Positions 33,437 through 33,488 of a stretch of 33,488 bases of DNA are shown piece after piece. Each line of letters opens with the position of its first letter. The first letter of the stretch is position 1. A program made the translations under genes and the position numbers. Under the pieces are notes generated by a model that saw only the letters and a program-made list of their open reading frames with translations, had not been told where the DNA came from and made no database searches. This DNA comes from Falciphora oryzae (Eukaryota; Ascomycota; Sordariomycetes; Magnaporthales; Magnaporthaceae): positions 1,037,280 to 1,070,767 of the forward strand of contig JNVV01000010.1 of the NCBI GenBank assembly GCA_000733355.1, given 5' to 3'.

Positions 33437-33488
33437 GTTCGGCTTATTATCACTGGCGATGGAGATCGTTGAGTTCGGCCTAAACATC

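Larger units (their letters stand above)
22881..33488. other. About 10.6 kb with no supportable gene
   Basis: I examined both strands here and found no frame with recognisable domains, conserved fungal motifs or a consistent exon chain. The larger frames (24174-25166 plus, 26898-27791 plus, 30719-31660 minus, 28045-28668 plus) are low-complexity, run through homopolymers as poly-Lys or poly-Phe, or overlap equally long frames on the other strand. No tRNA, 5S rRNA, transposase or reverse transcriptase signature was seen. The interval carries several long poly(A) tracts, (GA)n and (CAAA)n microsatellites, and pyrimidine-rich blocks near 26380-26580, 31380-31540 and 33000-33160 that look like promoter or leader sequence. 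It may contain a non-coding transcript or be the regulatory region of a gene beyond the right edge. Confidence 0.55.

Overview
The window reads as nuclear DNA of a filamentous ascomycete, most likely a Sordariomycete. The evidence is short GT..AG introns (59-230 nt) with CTAAC/CTGAC-like branch sites, GC-rich coding sequence, pyrimidine-rich leaders, and a gene set (Mot1, Bud4, His6, Faf1, zinc-finger Ste12) whose sequences are of the filamentous-fungal type. A Ste12 with two C-terminal C2H2 fingers is typical of Pezizomycotina. A closer placement, for example Magnaporthales, is only a guess.

Layout: 1-2085 is the 5' region of MOT1. MOT1 (2086-7940, +) is complete and begins with an 11-nt coding piece and an 18-nt microexon. 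A small three-exon coiled-coil gene (8745-9629, -) is interrupted by one extra T in a homopolymer; it contains 45-bp coding repeats and has an 18-bp minisatellite just before its ATG. BUD4 (10157-14749, +, five exons) lies divergent to it. HIS6 (15592-16484, -, two exons) and FAF1 (16834-17983, +, two exons) are divergent from a 349-bp shared promoter. STE12 (18954-21553, -, four exons) is convergent with FAF1. From about 21554 to the right edge (nearly 12 kb) I find no supportable protein-coding gene, only the STE12 upstream region and then non-coding sequence with long poly(A/T) tracts, microsatellites and pyrimidine-rich leader-like blocks.

The genes do not form one pathway. They are a TBP-removing ATPase, a septation/anillin scaffold, a histidine biosynthesis enzyme, a 40S ribosome assembly factor and a MAPK-controlled transcription factor. 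The most interesting points are the STE12 zinc-finger exon, whose skipping would fuse two fingers into one in frame; a stop-free STE12 intron that would give a second C-terminus if retained; the frameshifted coiled-coil gene; and the very long gene-free interval upstream of STE12. All exon coordinates were derived by hand from reading frame, splice consensus and family knowledge; no alignment or expression data were used.
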